The position numbers were made by a program, and so were the translations under genes. The notes beneath the pieces are model-generated. The model made no database searches and was not told where the DNA came from. It was given only the letters and a program-made list of their open reading frames with translations. From contig NZ_JADOUY010000001.1 of assembly GCF_015752285.1 (NCBI RefSeq), positions 496,001 through 560,000 on the forward strand: a stretch of 64,000 nt of DNA, read 5' to 3'. The stretch comes from Mycetocola_A sp015752285. GTDB lineage: Bacteria > Actinomycetota > Actinomycetes > Actinomycetales > Microbacteriaceae. This document shows, in pieces, positions 1 to 8,839 of the stretch (position 1 is its first letter; each line of letters opens with the position of its first letter).

Positions 1-71
1 CTGCGGACACTACGCCTCAGCGGGCGTGTTCGTAAGGGGCATCCAGCCGCAGGTACGACCGGCGGTGTGAG
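1..71. other. window edge, no gene seen
   Basis: I see no supportable gene in this short edge segment. It lies downstream of the stop codon of the first VOC gene, which runs on the minus strand. Confidence 0.5.
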
Positions 72-425
72 TCAGAAGACGAGACAGAACGGGTGGCCGG
101 CTGGATCGAGATAGACGCGGAAATCGTCTTCGCGGTAGCCGGCGTCTGTTGCACCGAGGGCGAGAACGGCGCGCTCGGCCTCGGCGATGTCTGTGACCTC
201 GACGTCGAGGTGTGCCTGCTGGGGCACGAGCTGGCCTGGCCACTGCGGCGGGACGTAGCCTTCGACCTGCTGGAAGGCCAGCCGGGGACCGCCATCGGAT
301 TTTTTGAGGGCGACCCAGTCATCGTTGTCGATGATGCGGTCCATCCCGAGCACCTCTTCGTAGAACGAAGCGAGGTTGCGGGGGTTCGGGCAGTCGAAGA
401 CGAAGCTGCGGAGTTCACCGATCAT
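72..425 (-). CDS. VOC (glyoxalase-like) family protein
   Basis: 117 residues forming one vicinal-oxygen-chelate module pair. The family pattern is visible: an N-terminal strand followed by LASFYEEVLGM (about residues 18-28), and a C-terminal YLDPAGHPFCLV end (about 105-116). Such small proteins are metal-dependent dioxygenases, glyoxalases or drug-binding resistance proteins; the substrate cannot be read from sequence. It starts with ATG GTG-free at MIGELRSF, the same start as its paralogue at 485-838. The two are about half identical, have the same length and the same strand, and so look like a tandem duplication. Confidence 0.88.
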   Translation of the reverse strand: MIGELRSFVFDCPNPRNLASFYEEVLGMDRIIDNDDWVALKKSDGGPRLAFQQVEGYVPPQWPGQLVPQQAHLDVEVTDIAEAERAVLALGATDAGYREDDFRVYLDPAGHPFCLVF

Positions 426-484
426 GGTTTCTGAGGCTAGCGGCGGACCACCCGCTCGGCAACCGTGCCACGGGCCTCGGCCCG

Positions 485-838
485 TCAGAGGACGAGGCAG
501 AACGGATGCCCGGCCGGGTCGAGGTAGACCCGGAAGTCGTCTTCGCGGTATGCGGCGTCGGTCGCGCCCAGGGCGATGACGTTCTTTTCACCCTCGTCGA
601 GGTCGGGGACCCGCACGTCGACGTGCATCTGTTGTGGCACCAGCTGGCCCGGCCACTGAGGCGGCGTGTATGGGTCCACGAGTTGGAATGCGACCCTGGA
701 CCGATCGGGCGAGTCGCCGATCATGATCCAGTCGTCATCGGTCGAGACGCGGACCATTCCCAACAGTTCCTGGTAGAAGGTGGCGAGTTCCTCGATGTCC
801 GGGCAGTCGATCACGACGGCGTGCAGTTCTCCGATCAT
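485..838 (-). CDS. VOC (glyoxalase-like) family protein, tandem paralogue
   Basis: 117 residues, closely related to the preceding gene: both contain PPQWPGQLVPQQ in the middle and YREDDFRVYLDPAGHPFCLV at the C-terminus. The ATG at 838 (MIGELHAV) matches the paralogue's start, although the frame stays open further upstream into the divergent MATE gene. Function is that of a generic VOC fold; the C-terminal half is more conserved between the copies than the middle, as expected if the ligand pocket has diverged. Expression must come from the 838-921 gap shared with the divergent exporter. Confidence 0.87.
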   Translation of the reverse strand: MIGELHAVVIDCPDIEELATFYQELLGMVRVSTDDDWIMIGDSPDRSRVAFQLVDPYTPPQWPGQLVPQQMHVDVRVPDLDEGEKNVIALGATDAAYREDDFRVYLDPAGHPFCLVL

Positions 839-907
839 GATCGCGACATTACCGGCGGAAAGCGGCATAGCGGAAGAAGGGGCACCCGCCCGGTTGCCTG
901 CCGGCAG

Positions 908-913
908 TAGGCT
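908..913 (+). promoter_or_regulatory. -10 element TAGGCT, leaderless promoter of MATE gene
   Basis: TAGGCT lies 7 nt before the GTG at 921, so the transcript would begin at or very near the start codon. Confidence 0.5.
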
Positions 914-920
914 CGAGCGG

Positions 921-2234
921 GTGAGAACCGTTGACCGCGACATCCTTCGCCTCGCGGTCCCCGCACTCGGCGCCCTGCTCGCGGAGCCCCTGTTCCTCCT
1001 CGCCGACTCGGCCATGATCGGCCACATCGGCCTGACCCAGCTGGCCGGCCTCGGCCTCGCCGGCGCCGTTCTGCAGACGATCATCGGGCTGATGGTCTTT
1101 CTCGCATACGCCACGACCCCGGCCGTCGCCCGTCGACTCGGCGCCGGGGACGAACGCGGCGCCGTCTCGGTCGGCATCGACGGGCTCTGGCTTGCCCTCG
1201 GACTCGGCATCGCCCTCGCCGCCATCGGGGCGCTGGCGACACCGGTCCTTCTCGCACCGTTCGGAGCGCCTGCGGATGTGACGGAGCAGGCATCCGTCTA
1301 CCTCTCGATCTCGATGGCGGGGCTTCCGGCGATGCTGCTCGCGTTCGCGGCGACCGGCCTGCTCCGCGGCCTGCAGGACACCCGGACGCCGCTGCTCGTC
1401 GCCGTCGCAGGGTTCACCGCGAACGTCGCGCTCAACGCCGTGCTCATCTACCTGCTCGGCTTCGGGATCGCCGGCTCGGCGATCGGCACCGTGATCGCCC
1501 AGTGGGGCATGGCCGCTGTGTATTTCGCCGTCGTGCTCGCCCACGCCAGGCGGACGGGGGCAGGCATTCGGCCGCACCGCGCCGGGATCTCGGGATCGGC
1601 GCTCTCAGGCGGCTGGCTGTTCGTGCGCACGGTGAGCCTCAGGGCCGCGATCCTGCTGGCCGTCTTCGTTGCGACCGGGCTCGGCACGAGCGAGCTCGCC
1701 GGCTTTCAGGTGGTGATGACGATCTTCACCCTCACCGCGTTCGCCCTCGATGCCCTCGCGATCGCGGCGCAGGCGCTCATCGGCAAAGGACTCGGCGCCG
1801 CAGACACCGAGGGCGTGCTGGCGGTGCTTCTGCGCTGCCTGCAGTGGGGAGTCGGCTCTGGCGTGGTGCTCGGACTCGTCGTCGCCGGAACCTCGGGGGT
1901 GACCGGGCTGCTGTTCACCGGCGACCCGGCTCTTGCCGCGCTGCTGATGCCGAGCCTTCTCGTGCTCGGGCTCAGCACCCCGCTTGCCGGCTTCGTCTTC
2001 GTGCTCGACGGCGTGTTGATCGGTGCAGGTGACGCCCGCTATCTCGCGCTCACCGGCATCCTCAACGTCGTCGTTTTCGTGCCGCTCGCGCTGTGGGTCC
2101 TGTTCTCAGCGCCAACGGATGCCGCGGGGCTCGCTCTGCTCACCGCCGCATTCGCGCTCGGTTACGTCGCGGCCCGCGCTGTGACCCTGGGTCTGCGTGC
2201 CCGAACGACGGCCTGGATGCGCACGGGCGCCTGA
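921..2234 (+). CDS. MATE family efflux transporter (DinF-like)
   Basis: 437 residues with about 12 hydrophobic segments and the two-fold repeat of the MATE family. The N-terminus has the typical ILRLAVPALGALLAEPLF pattern, followed by LLADSAMIGHIG. These inner-membrane antiporters use Na+ or H+ gradients to export cationic drugs and metabolites; the DinF branch is suggested by the short N-terminus and LADSAMIG motif. I chose the GTG at 921 because MATE homology starts there and because a TAGGCT -10 sits 7 nt upstream; the open frame extends further upstream only as antisense to the VOC gene. Confidence 0.88.
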   Translation: MRTVDRDILRLAVPALGALLAEPLFLLADSAMIGHIGLTQLAGLGLAGAVLQTIIGLMVFLAYATTPAVARRLGAGDERGAVSVGIDGLWLALGLGIALAAIGALATPVLLAPFGAPADVTEQASVYLSISMAGLPAMLLAFAATGLLRGLQDTRTPLLVAVAGFTANVALNAVLIYLLGFGIAGSAIGTVIAQWGMAAVYFAVVLAHARRTGAGIRPHRAGISGSALSGGWLFVRTVSLRAAILLAVFVATGLGTSELAGFQVVMTIFTLTAFALDALAIAAQALIGKGLGAADTEGVLAVLLRCLQWGVGSGVVLGLVVAGTSGVTGLLFTGDPALAALLMPSLLVLGLSTPLAGFVFVLDGVLIGAGDARYLALTGILNVVVFVPLALWVLFSAPTDAAGLALLTAAFALGYVAARAVTLGLRARTTAWMRTGA

Positions 2235-2255
2235 ACAGCTGGCACACTCGACGAC

Positions 2256-2822
2256 ATGGGCAAACGCATCGTCGTCGCACACGGGTACCTCGCGTCTCCC
2301 GACAAACACTGGTTCCCCTGGCTCGTCGAACAGTACGGGGCCGATGTGGTGCACGTACCGGCGCTGCCCGACCCGACCGAGCCGCAACCGGCCGCCTGGC
2401 TCGAGACCCTCGCCGCGGCGATCGGCGAGGTCGACGACGACACCGTGCTCGTGGGGCACAGCCTGGGGACGATCACCACGCTGCGGGTGCTGGCCGCGCT
2501 TCCCCGGCCATGGACGCTCGGCGGACTCGTGATCGTCGCCGGTTTCGCCGAACCCCTGCCGAACCTGCCGAAGCTCGACCCGTTCACGGTGCCGTCACTC
2601 GACCTGGAGCCGATTCGGGCCAACATCAGGCACCGTCACGTGTTCGGGTCAGACAACGACACGACGGTGGCCCCGCCGATCACCGCGGCGCTCGCCAGGA
2701 GCCTCGACGCACCGCTCACGATCATTCCCGGCGGAGGTCATTTCGTCGAGCGCCAGGGCTGTCGAGCCATAGCTGAACTCCTCCCCGTAATCAACCTCAT
2801 GCTCGCAATGCGCAACCCCTGA
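2256..2822 (+). CDS. RBBP9/YdeN-type serine hydrolase
   Basis: 188 residues, the usual size of the small alpha/beta-hydrolases of the RBBP9/YdeN family. The nucleophile elbow GHSLG places the catalytic Ser at residue 69, and GGGHF near residue 162 supplies the His. The early HGYLASPDKHW segment matches the family's oxyanion region. The family has serine hydrolase activity with poorly known physiological substrates. It begins 21 nt after the MATE stop and may be cotranscribed, though a weak CACACT -10 lies 7 nt before the ATG. Confidence 0.85.
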   Translation: MGKRIVVAHGYLASPDKHWFPWLVEQYGADVVHVPALPDPTEPQPAAWLETLAAAIGEVDDDTVLVGHSLGTITTLRVLAALPRPWTLGGLVIVAGFAEPLPNLPKLDPFTVPSLDLEPIRANIRHRHVFGSDNDTTVAPPITAALARSLDAPLTIIPGGGHFVERQGCRAIAELLPVINLMLAMRNP

Positions 2823-2873
2823 CAGCATCGGGAGTGACCGAGTTCAGTCGAATCGGAAACGCGTCCAGATCAC

Positions 2874-2879
2874 AGGAGG
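2874..2879 (+). promoter_or_regulatory. strong ribosome binding site AGGAGG
   Basis: Perfect AGGAGG 8 nt before the ATG at 2888. It decides the start of the SDR gene against the longer open frame from 2834. Confidence 0.85.
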
Positions 2880-2887
2880 ACCAGCTC

Positions 2888-3784
2888 ATGGCTGCCGACC
2901 AGTACACATTCGAAGACCCGACCAAGAAGTACGCCGACATCGACACGACCGCCCAGTACCAGGAGGGCAGCGGGCTCGATTCCCAGCTCGAGGAGACCGC
3001 TGACCGCGGCGAGAAGTCCTACCGGGGCACGGGCCGCCTCCAGGGGCGCAAGGCCCTGATCACCGGAGCCGACTCGGGGATCGGCGCTGCCGTCGCCATC
3101 GCATACGCCCGGGAGGGCGCGGACGTCGCTCTCTCGTACCTTCCCGAAGAAGAAGAAGACGCCAAGGCTGTCGTCGCGCTCATCGAGGAGGCCGGCCAGA
3201 AGGCCCTCGCCCTCCCCGGCGACCTGACGGACTCCGCATACGCGAAGGGCATCGTCGAGAAGACGGTTTCGGCGTTCGGCGGACTCGACATCCTCGTCAA
3301 CAACGCCGGCAAGCAGCAGCACGTCGAAGACCTCGCCGAGCTGACCGACGAACAGTTCGACGAGACGTTCAAGACGAACGTCTACGCCATGTTCTGGACC
3401 ACGAAAGCGGCGTTGCCTCACCTCGCTCCTGGTTCGACCATCATCAACACGTCGTCCATCCAGGCATACTCCCCGTCGGAGAACCTCGTCGACTACGCAA
3501 CGACCAAGGCGTCGATCAACGCCTTCTCGAAGGCGCTCGCGCAGCAACTCGCTCCGAAGGGCATCCGCGTCAACGTGGTGGCTCCCGGCCCGATCTGGAC
3601 CCCGTTGCAGACCGCGGGCGGCCAGCCGACGGATGTGCTGCCCGAGTTCGGTGAGCAGACGCCGCTCGGCCGCGCCGGCCAGCCGGCCGAGCTCGCCCCC
3701 GCCTATGTGTTCCTGGCATCGGGTGAGTCGAGCTATGTCTCGGGTGAGACGCTCAACGTCAACGGCGGCATGCCGACCCCGTAA
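2888..3784 (+). CDS. SDR family oxidoreductase (YghA / general stress protein 39 type)
   Basis: 298 residues. The long N-terminal extension of about 50 residues before the Rossmann fold is characteristic of the YghA/YdaD (GSP39) group of short-chain dehydrogenases. The cofactor motif ITGADSGIG is at about 58-66, NNAG at 138-141, and the catalytic set Ser190, Tyr203, Lys207 (YATTK) is intact. The C-terminus ends SGETLNVNGG, normal for the fold. Members are NAD(P)-dependent reductases induced by general stress in other bacteria. A stem-loop follows the stop, so the gene is probably the last of its transcript. Confidence 0.9.
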   Translation: MAADQYTFEDPTKKYADIDTTAQYQEGSGLDSQLEETADRGEKSYRGTGRLQGRKALITGADSGIGAAVAIAYAREGADVALSYLPEEEEDAKAVVALIEEAGQKALALPGDLTDSAYAKGIVEKTVSAFGGLDILVNNAGKQQHVEDLAELTDEQFDETFKTNVYAMFWTTKAALPHLAPGSTIINTSSIQAYSPSENLVDYATTKASINAFSKALAQQLAPKGIRVNVVAPGPIWTPLQTAGGQPTDVLPEFGEQTPLGRAGQPAELAPAYVFLASGESSYVSGETLNVNGGMPTP

Positions 3785-3790
3785 CGATCG

Positions 3791-3818
3791 GGTTCGCCGC
3801 CCAACCGGGCGGTGAAAC
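3791..3818 (+). terminator. stem-loop terminator after SDR gene
   Basis: CGCCGCCC (3795-3802), loop AACC, GGGCGGTG (3807-3814), extended by GGTT/AAACC outside. The stem is strong but no U-tract follows, as is usual in actinobacteria. Confidence 0.55.
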
Positions 3819-3873
3819 CGTCGTTCGCGCACGCTGGGCGACGGGTCGCCGATGAACCACGAGAGGTGACCGC

Positions 3874-5694
3874 TTGCCCAGTTCGCCATCACACCGGCTG
3901 CGCACGGCCGACCGCGGCGGCGCGCTTGAACGCGATAACGGCTACGCCGACCTCCGCGGATACGCGGGAATCGGCGACGGTCGTACCGTCGCGCTGATCG
4001 CCCTGGACGGCAGCGTCGACTGGTTCCCGATTCCTGCCCTGGACTCGGCGCCCGTCTTCGCTGCCCTCCTCGACACCGACCACGGCGGACGGATCACCCT
4101 CGCGCCGACCGACCCGTTCACGGTGACCAGACGGTACGTGTCTGGAACGAATGTGCTGCAGACGACGTTCACGACGGCATCCGGGGTCGTACGGGTCACC
4201 GATGCCCTCGTCACCGGAGTAGCCGGTCGCCTGCCCTGGACGGAACTGGCCCGTCGCGTCGACGGGATCTCCGGCTCGGTGCGGATGGCGTGGAGCGTCG
4301 AACCCGGCCGCGCGTTGCGAACCGCGATGCCCTGGGTGCACGAAACGGTGCATGGCCCGGTGCTGCGGGTCGACGGCGTCACCCTCACCGTGACGGGTTT
4401 CGGGCACGGTCCGAACGAACCGGGTGCCCAACGGCTCGACGGCGCATTCGCGACCGAGCCGGCGTCGCGCTCGCTGATTACGGTTTCCGGTACGCATCGC
4501 GAACCGATTCACCCGCCGAACCCGCAGAACGTCGACAGGGGAATCGACCGCACGGTGGCGAACTGGCGCGCGTGGTCGACCGAGTTCTCCTACGACGGGC
4601 CGTGGGCGGATGCCGTCCGGCGCAGTGCGCTCGCCCTCAAGCTCCTCATCCACAGCCCGACGGGCGCGATCGCCGCTGCTGCGACCACGTCGCTCCCCGA
4701 AACCGTCACCGGCGGCAAGAACTGGGACTACCGGTTTGCCTGGGTCCGCGACGTCGCGTACACGCTGCAGGCGCTCATCCGCTTCGGCCTGCGCGAAGAG
4801 AGCCAGGCAGCCGTCTCGTGGCTCCTCACGACGATCCGCAGACACGGCCCTGAGCTCGAGATTTTTTACACCCTCGACGGTGAGATCCCCGACGCGATCA
4901 GGCACACCGACGCCCCGGGCTGGCGCAACCTTCCGCCCGTCGTCAGTGGCAACGACGCCAGGCACCAGCTTCAGCTTGCCCCGTACGGCGACCTGTTCGA
5001 TGTCATGCGCGCCTACGTCGACGCCGGAAACATTCTCGACCCCGAAACCGGCGCACTGCTGGCGTCGGTCGCTGACCGTGCGTGTGACGACTGGCACAGA
5101 CCGGATGCCGGCATCTGGGAACTCGAGGAGAACCGCCACTACACGACGTCCGCCCTGGGCTGCTGGCAGGCGCTCAACAGCGCGGTGCACCTCGCAGAGC
5201 TCGGGCAGATCCACGGCAACTCCGACCGCTGGATCGCCGAACGCGACCGCATCGGCTCGTGGGTTCACGCGAACTGCTGGTCAGAGGCGAAACAGTCGTT
5301 CACGATGTATCCGGGGTCTGACGAACTGGATGCCTCGATCCTGCTCCATGCCCCCAGCGGGTTCGACCGGGGCGAACGGATGTCGACAACGATCGACGCC
5401 ATCAGGGCAGAGCTCGGCGACGGCCCGCTCCTCTATCGCTACACGGGAATGAGGGAGGAGGAGTCGACCTTTGTCGCGTGTGCGTTCTGGCTGGCCGGCG
5501 CAATGGCCTGCGTCGGCCGGGTCGACGAGGCTCGGGAACTCATGGACGACCTCGTCGCCCTTTCGAACGACGTCGGCCTCTACGCCGAGATGATCGAAGC
5601 CGGTTCGCTCGACTTCACCGGAAACCTGCCACAGGGCCTCAGCCACCTGTCGCTCATTTACACCGCCATCCTCATCGACGAACTCGGCGACTGA
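3874..5694 (+). CDS. GH15-like glycoside hydrolase (trehalase/glucoamylase type)
   Basis: 606 residues. An N-terminal beta-sandwich domain (about 25-230) with GDGRTVALIALDGSVDWF is followed by an (alpha/alpha)6 catalytic domain. The block GGKNWDYRFAWVRD at about 280-293 is the signature of the bacterial GH15 proteins that include mycobacterial trehalase and glucoamylase-like enzymes. The start is a TTG with AGAGGTGA about 9 nt upstream; the conserved N-terminal domain begins a few residues later. It lacks a signal peptide and should be cytoplasmic. Trehalose or another alpha-glucan is the likely substrate, which cannot be settled by sequence alone. Confidence 0.88.
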   Translation: MPSSPSHRLRTADRGGALERDNGYADLRGYAGIGDGRTVALIALDGSVDWFPIPALDSAPVFAALLDTDHGGRITLAPTDPFTVTRRYVSGTNVLQTTFTTASGVVRVTDALVTGVAGRLPWTELARRVDGISGSVRMAWSVEPGRALRTAMPWVHETVHGPVLRVDGVTLTVTGFGHGPNEPGAQRLDGAFATEPASRSLITVSGTHREPIHPPNPQNVDRGIDRTVANWRAWSTEFSYDGPWADAVRRSALALKLLIHSPTGAIAAAATTSLPETVTGGKNWDYRFAWVRDVAYTLQALIRFGLREESQAAVSWLLTTIRRHGPELEIFYTLDGEIPDAIRHTDAPGWRNLPPVVSGNDARHQLQLAPYGDLFDVMRAYVDAGNILDPETGALLASVADRACDDWHRPDAGIWELEENRHYTTSALGCWQALNSAVHLAELGQIHGNSDRWIAERDRIGSWVHANCWSEAKQSFTMYPGSDELDASILLHAPSGFDRGERMSTTIDAIRAELGDGPLLYRYTGMREEESTFVACAFWLAGAMACVGRVDEARELMDDLVALSNDVGLYAEMIEAGSLDFTGNLPQGLSHLSLIYTAILIDELGD

Positions 5695-5814
5695 CGCATC
5701 GGCGCTGCCTCCGCTGACGACGATGAAAGCAGCGCGGCATCCACCGATCGGTTGACCCCGGAATCAGCCGGACCACCGCTGTTGCGGTGCGCGCCGGAAG
5801 AGCATGCTGGTGCC

Positions 5815-6735
5815 ATGACCATCCCAGAACCCGGACACCACGAGTCGACCGATGCCGTGGTCAGCGTCCGCAATCTCGCCAAGCGCTACGGCGCCCTGAC
5901 CGCCGTCGACGGCGTCAGTTTCGACATCTACCGAGGCGAGACCTTCGCGCTGCTCGGACCCAACGGGGCGGGCAAGTCGACCACCATCGAAATCCTCGAG
6001 GGCTTCCGCGACCGCTCGAGCGGCGACGTGAGCGTGCTCGGCCGCGACCCGCAGAAGGCCGATCTCGCCTGGAAGGCCCAGCTCGGCATCGTGCTCCAAT
6101 CGAGCGCAGAAGCGGCGCACGTCTCGGTCCGTGAACAGGTCGAGCAGTTCGCCGCCTACTACGAGAATCCCCGTGACGTCGATGAGGTCCTCGACGCGGT
6201 CGGCCTCGCCGAGAAGGCGAAGACCCGCATCGGCAAGCTCTCCGGTGGCCAGCGCCGACGCGTCGATGTCGCGCTGGGCGTCATCGGGCGTCCCCAGCTG
6301 CTGTTCCTCGACGAACCGACGACGGGGTTCGACCCCGAAGCCCGTCGCCACTTCTGGGAGCTCATCCGCTCGCTCAAGGCCGATGGCACCACGATCCTCC
6401 TCACGACTCACTACCTCGACGAGGCCGCGCAACTCGCCGACCGGGTGGCGGTCATCGCCAACGGCCGCCTCGTCGAGATCGGCCCTGTCGACACCATCGG
6501 CGGGGCGGATGCCCGTGTGCCCGTCGTCCGCTGGCGCGACGCAGGCGGCCTCCACGAGGAACGCACCCACACCCCTGCGGCCGTCGTATCGCGGTTGTTC
6601 GCAGCTGGGGCCGGCGAACCACGCGATCTCGAAGTGATCCGCCCCACCCTCGAAGACGTCTACCTCGACCTCGTCGGCACACAAGTGACGGATGCCGCGA
6701 CGACGACCGAATCGACAGGAGCAGCACATGTCTGA
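5815..6735 (+). CDS. ABC-2 type exporter, ATP-binding subunit
   Basis: 306 residues. Walker A GPNGAGKST is at 48-56, the signature LSGGQRRR and Walker B LLFLDEPTTGFD follow, with TTHYLDEA as the switch region. The C-terminal tail is the extra domain seen in the CcmA/DrrA family. It powers the permease encoded by the next gene, with which it overlaps by 8 nt. I took ATG 5815 because the ABC fold begins soon after and residues upstream of it are not conserved-looking. The exporter is followed by a histidine kinase and response regulator, the layout seen for self-resistance or lipid-stress exporters. Confidence 0.88.
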   Translation: MTIPEPGHHESTDAVVSVRNLAKRYGALTAVDGVSFDIYRGETFALLGPNGAGKSTTIEILEGFRDRSSGDVSVLGRDPQKADLAWKAQLGIVLQSSAEAAHVSVREQVEQFAAYYENPRDVDEVLDAVGLAEKAKTRIGKLSGGQRRRVDVALGVIGRPQLLFLDEPTTGFDPEARRHFWELIRSLKADGTTILLTTHYLDEAAQLADRVAVIANGRLVEIGPVDTIGGADARVPVVRWRDAGGLHEERTHTPAAVVSRLFAAGAGEPRDLEVIRPTLEDVYLDLVGTQVTDAATTTESTGAAHV

Positions 6736-7594
6736 ACAGACGCTCACCCGACCGGCTGGCCCGGTACCCGCGCTGCCGCGCGGACGTGGCATCCGTCTCG
6801 GCCTCGCCCGAATCGCCTACGAGACCCGGGTGTACTTCCGGGTCGGAGACCAGGTGTTCTTCACGTTCCTGTTCCCTGTGGTGATGCTCTCGATCTTCGC
6901 CACCGCGTTCAGCACGGCGGGCAACGTCGGCACCGACCCCGACGGTAGCGGAGGAATCAGCCAGGGCGCCTACTTCCTCCCCGGCATGGTCGCAGCCGGC
7001 ATCCTGCTCTCCGGTGTGCAGAATCTCGCCACGGACATCGCCACCGAGAAAAGCGACGGCACCCTCAAACGGCTCGGCGGATCGCCCCTACCGGTGATCA
7101 GCTACTTCATCGGCAAGATGGGGCAGGTCTTCGTCACCTCCGTCGCGCAGGTCGCGCTGCTGCTCGTCGTCGCCCGCGTCGCATTCTCGATCGAACTGCC
7201 GACCGAGCCCGAGAAGTGGCTCACCTTCGGCTGGCTCTACCTGCTCGGCATCGTCACCTCTGCCGTACTCGGCATCGCCCTCTCGGCCCTGCCGCGGTCG
7301 GGCAAGAGCGCGACAGCGGTCGTCATCCCGATCGTGCTCGTGCTGCAGTTCATCTCAGGCGTCTACCTGACCTTCACGATGCTCCCCGACTGGTTGCAGA
7401 ACATCGCCAGCCTCTTCCCGCTCAAATGGCTCGCCCAGGGCATGCGGTCGGTGTTCCTGCCCGAATCCTTCGCCGCAGTGGAGCAGAACGGCGCGTGGGA
7501 GCTCGGCCTCGTCGGCATCAACCTGCTCATCTGGTGCATCGTCGGGCTTGTGCTCTGCAGACTCACCTTCCGCTGGATCCGCAAAGACAGCTGA
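6728..7594 (+). CDS. ABC-2 type exporter, permease subunit
   Basis: 288 residues with six hydrophobic segments and the ABC2_membrane pattern: a cytoplasmic N-terminus, YETRVYFRVGDQVFFTFLFP leading into the first membrane span, and a GTLKRLGGSPL stretch in the first cytoplasmic loop. It overlaps the ATPase gene by 8 nt, indicating translational coupling. The substrate is unknown. Confidence 0.87.
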   Translation: MSEQTLTRPAGPVPALPRGRGIRLGLARIAYETRVYFRVGDQVFFTFLFPVVMLSIFATAFSTAGNVGTDPDGSGGISQGAYFLPGMVAAGILLSGVQNLATDIATEKSDGTLKRLGGSPLPVISYFIGKMGQVFVTSVAQVALLLVVARVAFSIELPTEPEKWLTFGWLYLLGIVTSAVLGIALSALPRSGKSATAVVIPIVLVLQFISGVYLTFTMLPDWLQNIASLFPLKWLAQGMRSVFLPESFAAVEQNGAWELGLVGINLLIWCIVGLVLCRLTFRWIRKDS

Positions 7595-7651
7595 CGGCGC
7601 TGCGGCATCCGTTCCGACGGGGAGAGACCCGAAGTACGAGAGAGTAGGACC

Positions 7652-8839
7652 GTGAACAATCCGAGGTGGTGGGACGTCGCGGTGGCCGCCACGGTCATCG
7701 TGGTCGGGGTCACGGTCACCGTAGCGGCGGATGGCCTCGACCGCTGGGCCGCCTGGATCGCCCTCGGCCTGCTCTCTGCGGTCTACTACGGCTTCGGCCG
7801 CCGGATCGTCGGCGCAGTCGACCGGATTCCGGCGCCCACCTCGCTGGCGCCGAGCATCACGTTGCAGGCGCTCCTCGGGCTCATCGTCGGCACCGGCGCC
7901 GCGTTCGAACCGAACATCCTCACCGCACAGTTCGTCGTCTACCCGCTCATCTGGGTGGTGTCGCTCAGCACCAGGCAGGCGGTTCTCGCGAACTGCGCCA
8001 CGGCGCTCATCATCACCATCGGCTTCTTCATCGGCCTCGGCGAAGGCATCGGTGGCACCGTCCAGGCGCTCCTCGTCGGCGGGCTCTCGCTCGGCTTCAG
8101 CCTGGCCCTCGGACTCTGGATCACGCGCATCGCTGAGTACGGCGACGAACGCCAGAGGCTCCTCGACGACCTCAGGTCTGCCCAGGGCGAGCTGGAACTG
8201 CTGAGTCGGGATGCCGGCGCGACCGCCGAGCGCGAACGCATCGCCCGCGAGATCCACGACACGATCGCGCAAAGCCTGACGAGCGTCGTGATGCTGGCGC
8301 AGCGGGCCAGGCTCGAGCAGCCCACAGCAGATTCCACCCTCGAGCTCATCGAATCGACAGCCAGGGACGCGCTCAGTGAAGCCCGAGCCCTGGTGACGGC
8401 GAATGCCGGGCTGCCGTCGAGCGATGCCTCGCTCACCGACACCCTTGCCCGCCTCGGCGAGCGCTTCTCCCGCGAGACGGGAGTCACCGTGACGACGCAC
8501 ACCGACCTGGCCGGGCTCCCCAGGGACATCGAGGTGGTGCTGCTCCGCTGCGCACAGGAAGGACTCGCGAACGTGAGGAAGCACGCGGACGCGCGTGCGG
8601 CATCCGTTCTCGTCATCCAGACCGCGTTCACGGTCAGCCTGCGCGTCACCGACGACGGGCGCGGGCTGCGCGGCTATCAGCCGAACGACGAGAGCGGGTC
8701 AGAACGCGGATTCGGCCTGAGCGGCATGCGCGACCGGGTCGGACTGGTCGGTGGCGCCCTCACCGTTGCGGATGCCGCCACCACGTCGGGCACCGAACTC
8801 ACCGTCGAGATCCCCCTCACGCGAGAGGTGCAGGCATGA
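7652..8839 (+). CDS. sensor histidine kinase (NarL/DesK-type, HisKA_3)
   Basis: 395 residues. About five or six membrane segments fill residues 8-157; a short coiled coil leads to the HisKA_3 motif REIHDTIAQ, with the phospho-acceptor His at 202. The ATPase domain has GLANVRKHADA (N box) and DDGRGL, GFGLSGMRDR (G boxes). There is no extracytoplasmic sensor domain, so it probably senses within or at the membrane, like DesK and LiaS. The start is GTG at 7652, 57 nt after the permease. It overlaps the response regulator gene by 4 nt (ATGA). Confidence 0.9.
   Translation: MNNPRWWDVAVAATVIVVGVTVTVAADGLDRWAAWIALGLLSAVYYGFGRRIVGAVDRIPAPTSLAPSITLQALLGLIVGTGAAFEPNILTAQFVVYPLIWVVSLSTRQAVLANCATALIITIGFFIGLGEGIGGTVQALLVGGLSLGFSLALGLWITRIAEYGDERQRLLDDLRSAQGELELLSRDAGATAERERIAREIHDTIAQSLTSVVMLAQRARLEQPTADSTLELIESTARDALSEARALVTANAGLPSSDASLTDTLARLGERFSRETGVTVTTHTDLAGLPRDIEVVLLRCAQEGLANVRKHADARAASVLVIQTAFTVSLRVTDDGRGLRGYQPNDESGSERGFGLSGMRDRVGLVGGALTVADAATTSGTELTVEIPLTREVQA

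Noticed and set aside
849..1577. Long minus-strand open frame antisense to the MATE gene
   Set aside because: Arg/Gly/Asp-rich translation without recognisable motifs; it is a shadow of high-GC third-position bias in the real gene.
3889..5268. 459-codon open frame antisense to the GH15 gene
   Set aside because: Composition typical of antisense frames; the plus-strand GH15 protein has clear family motifs throughout.
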